Assembly: GCF_000308635.1 (NCBI RefSeq)
Contig: NZ_BAGD01000077.1
Span: 1-32,899, forward strand
Direction of reading: 5' to 3'
Source: Nocardia otitidiscaviarum NBRC 14405
GTDB taxonomy: Bacteria > Actinomycetota > Actinomycetes > Mycobacteriales > Mycobacteriaceae
DNA length: 32,899 nucleotides
The first letter of the stretch is position 1. Every line of letters starts with the position of its first letter. Shown here one piece after another: positions 31,572 to 32,899 of this stretch. Under the pieces are notes generated by a model. That model was not told the DNA's origin. It was given only the letters and a program-made list of their open reading frames with translations, and did no database searches. The position numbers and the translations under genes were made by a program.

Positions 31572-31574
31572 CCC

Positions 31575-32899
31575 ATGGGCGACCTCATTCACGGTGGTGT
31601 GCGCTTCGTCCCCACCCGCGCGGGGATCGTGAACCTGTGGGATTACCGCGATCAGGAATTCTGTTTCGCCGACGGGCGACTGGTGCTGCGCGGACCCAAC
31701 GGCTCGGGCAAGACCAAGGCGCTCGAGGTGCTGTTCCCGTTCGTGCTGGACGGGCGGATCGAGCCGCGGCGGCTGAATCCGTTCGCCGGTGAAGAGCGCA
31801 CCATGAAGTCGAATCTGCTGTACCGCAAACAGGAATCGGCGTACTCGTACGTGTGGATGGAGTTCGCGCGCGGCAGCTGGGCCGACCCCGAGGTGGTGAC
31901 CGTCGGCATCGGGATGCGCGCCACCCGCTCCGCCGACAAGGTGACGCGCTGGTATTTCGTCGCGGACGGCCGGGTGGGCGTGGACTTCTCCCTGCTGGAC
32001 TCCGAGGACCGGCCGCTGACCCGCAAACAGCTGGCCGAGCAGATCGGCACCGATGCCATCGTGGACCGGCCGGTGGAGTACCGCGCCGCCATCGACGCCC
32101 GCATGTTCGGGCTCGGGCAGCAGCGCTACGACCAGCTCATCAATCTCATTCTCACGCTGCGCCGCCCGCAGCTGGCGAAGAACCTGGACCCGCGCGGACT
32201 GTCGCAGGCGCTCACCGACGGCCTGCGGCCGCTCGACGAGCAGCTGATCCTCGACGCCGCCCGCTCCTTCAGCGATATGGAGGAGGTGGGCCGCACCCTC
32301 GAGGGTCTGGTGCAGGCCGACACCGCCACCCGCACCTTCGTCAACGTGTACCGCAAATACCTTGCGGTACAGGCGAAGACCGATGTCGACCAGGTGCGCA
32401 CCCGGCTCGACGCGGTCACCCACGCGGCCACCGCCCTGCACGCCGCCTCGGCGCTGCGGCAGCGCCGCGACACCGAACGCGCGGCCGCCGAAACCCGCGC
32501 CGACGATGCCGACCGCGCCTACGAGCAGGCCCTCGCCGACCGCGAAACCCTCCAGCGCTCCAGCGCCTACGAGGGCAAACAGCAGCTCGACGACCTCGCC
32601 GACGCGGTGCGCCGCCTGGAGACCTCGGCGGCCGTGCACCGTGACAAGGCCACCAAGGCCAGTCAGACCGTCGATCAGCGCGCCGAGGAGTTCGAGCGCG
32701 CCCAAGCCGCCGTGCAGCACGCCGCCTCCGCCCTCGCTCGCGGCGAGGACGAACTGCGCAGTGCCGCAACCGAAGCGGGCATCGAATGGGCCGCGCTGCC
32801 CGAGCAGGCGCGCGGCGACCAGCTCACCACCACGGTGCGCAGCCACGCCGAGGAGCGCGACGCCGACGTGCGCGCGGTCCGCCGCGCCCTCACCCTGGT
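31575..32899 (+). CDS. jetC: Wadjet SMC-like ATPase JetC (TIGR02680), partial at window end
   Basis: The first 441 codons of a MukB/SbcC-like ATPase; the gene continues beyond the window. It begins MGDLIHGGVRFVPTRAGIVN, with Walker A GPNGSGKT at residues 40-47. A head domain follows to about 265 (ESAYSYVWMEFARG, GLGQQRYDQLINLILTLRRPQL, LDEQLILDAARSFSDMEEV). From about 270 to the edge it is a charged, Ala/Glu/Arg-rich coiled coil, the first SMC arm. The signature and Walker B motifs should lie beyond the window. No stop occurs in the frame. The ATG is three bases after the jetB stop. The fourth subunit, the TOPRIM-type nuclease JetD (DUF2399), is expected downstream. Confidence 0.9.
   Translation, partial: MGDLIHGGVRFVPTRAGIVNLWDYRDQEFCFADGRLVLRGPNGSGKTKALEVLFPFVLDGRIEPRRLNPFAGEERTMKSNLLYRKQESAYSYVWMEFARGSWADPEVVTVGIGMRATRSADKVTRWYFVADGRVGVDFSLLDSEDRPLTRKQLAEQIGTDAIVDRPVEYRAAIDARMFGLGQQRYDQLINLILTLRRPQLAKNLDPRGLSQALTDGLRPLDEQLILDAARSFSDMEEVGRTLEGLVQADTATRTFVNVYRKYLAVQAKTDVDQVRTRLDAVTHAATALHAASALRQRRDTERAAAETRADDADRAYEQALADRETLQRSSAYEGKQQLDDLADAVRRLETSAAVHRDKATKASQTVDQRAEEFERAQAAVQHAASALARGEDELRSAATEAGIEWAALPEQARGDQLTTTVRSHAEERDADVRAVRRALTL

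Noticed and set aside
31470..32846. 458-codon minus-strand open frame at the window end
   Set aside because: The plus frame from 31575 has the SMC Walker A motif and no stop, so it is the real gene; the minus frame is its shadow.

Overview
The window is high-GC, gene-dense actinobacterial DNA, most likely from Nocardia or a close relative. The case rests on a mycobacterial-type proteasomal ATPase, a 1192-residue MetH, a Ser/Thr kinase with an extracellular NTF2-like domain, and a gene order that follows the Mycobacterium tuberculosis block Rv2115c-Rv2125 as I remember it (mpa, lppK-like lipoprotein, trmI, RecB-like nuclease, hisG, hisE, then metH and a PAC2 protein). No rRNA, tRNA, insertion sequence or CRISPR array was recognised. 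No gene-free stretch exceeds about 190 bases. Bases 1-190 hold only the upstream region of the first gene as far as I can see.

Layout. (1) 191-3094: a small secreted protein, an ABC exporter (minus strand) and a divergent MarR regulator. (2) 3232-9168: the conserved block mpa / lipoprotein / trmI / RecB-like nuclease / small Cys-rich secreted protein / hisG-hisE. (3) 9341-18278: an insertion relative to M. tuberculosis. It holds a minus-strand operon of Fe(II)/2-oxoglutarate dioxygenase, methyltransferase and carnitine-type acyltransferase, then an NDH-2-like dehydrogenase, a PLP enzyme, a HAD phosphatase and a Ser/Thr kinase. (4) 18359-23019: metH and the divergent PAC2 gene, again syntenic. 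(5) 23056 to the end: accessory DNA. It holds a single-chain adenylation / carrier / membrane acyltransferase protein, a degenerate resolvase-like protein divergent from an XRE regulator, an SRPBCC protein, and the start of a Wadjet (Jet) SMC-type anti-plasmid system whose third gene runs off the window.

How the genes work together. The ABC exporter and MarR form a typical autoregulated efflux pair. hisE-hisG supply two histidine biosynthesis steps. The dioxygenase, methyltransferase and acyltransferase are tightly coupled (one stop/start overlap) and probably act on one unidentified small molecule. The adenylation-carrier-acyltransferase protein contains in one chain the steps that the Dlt pathway divides among several proteins. 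jetA and jetB overlap and jetC follows after 3 bases, so they form one operon. At least eight genes have a TANNNT-like -10 box only 6-7 bases before the start codon and no ribosome binding site, so leaderless transcription seems common here.

Strongest leads: the dioxygenase/methyltransferase/carnitine-type acyltransferase operon, the fused adenylation-carrier-acyltransferase protein, the Wadjet operon with its unusual JetA tail, and the perfect inverted repeat between the resolvase-like and XRE genes. All functions are inferred from reading the sequence; no database search was run.
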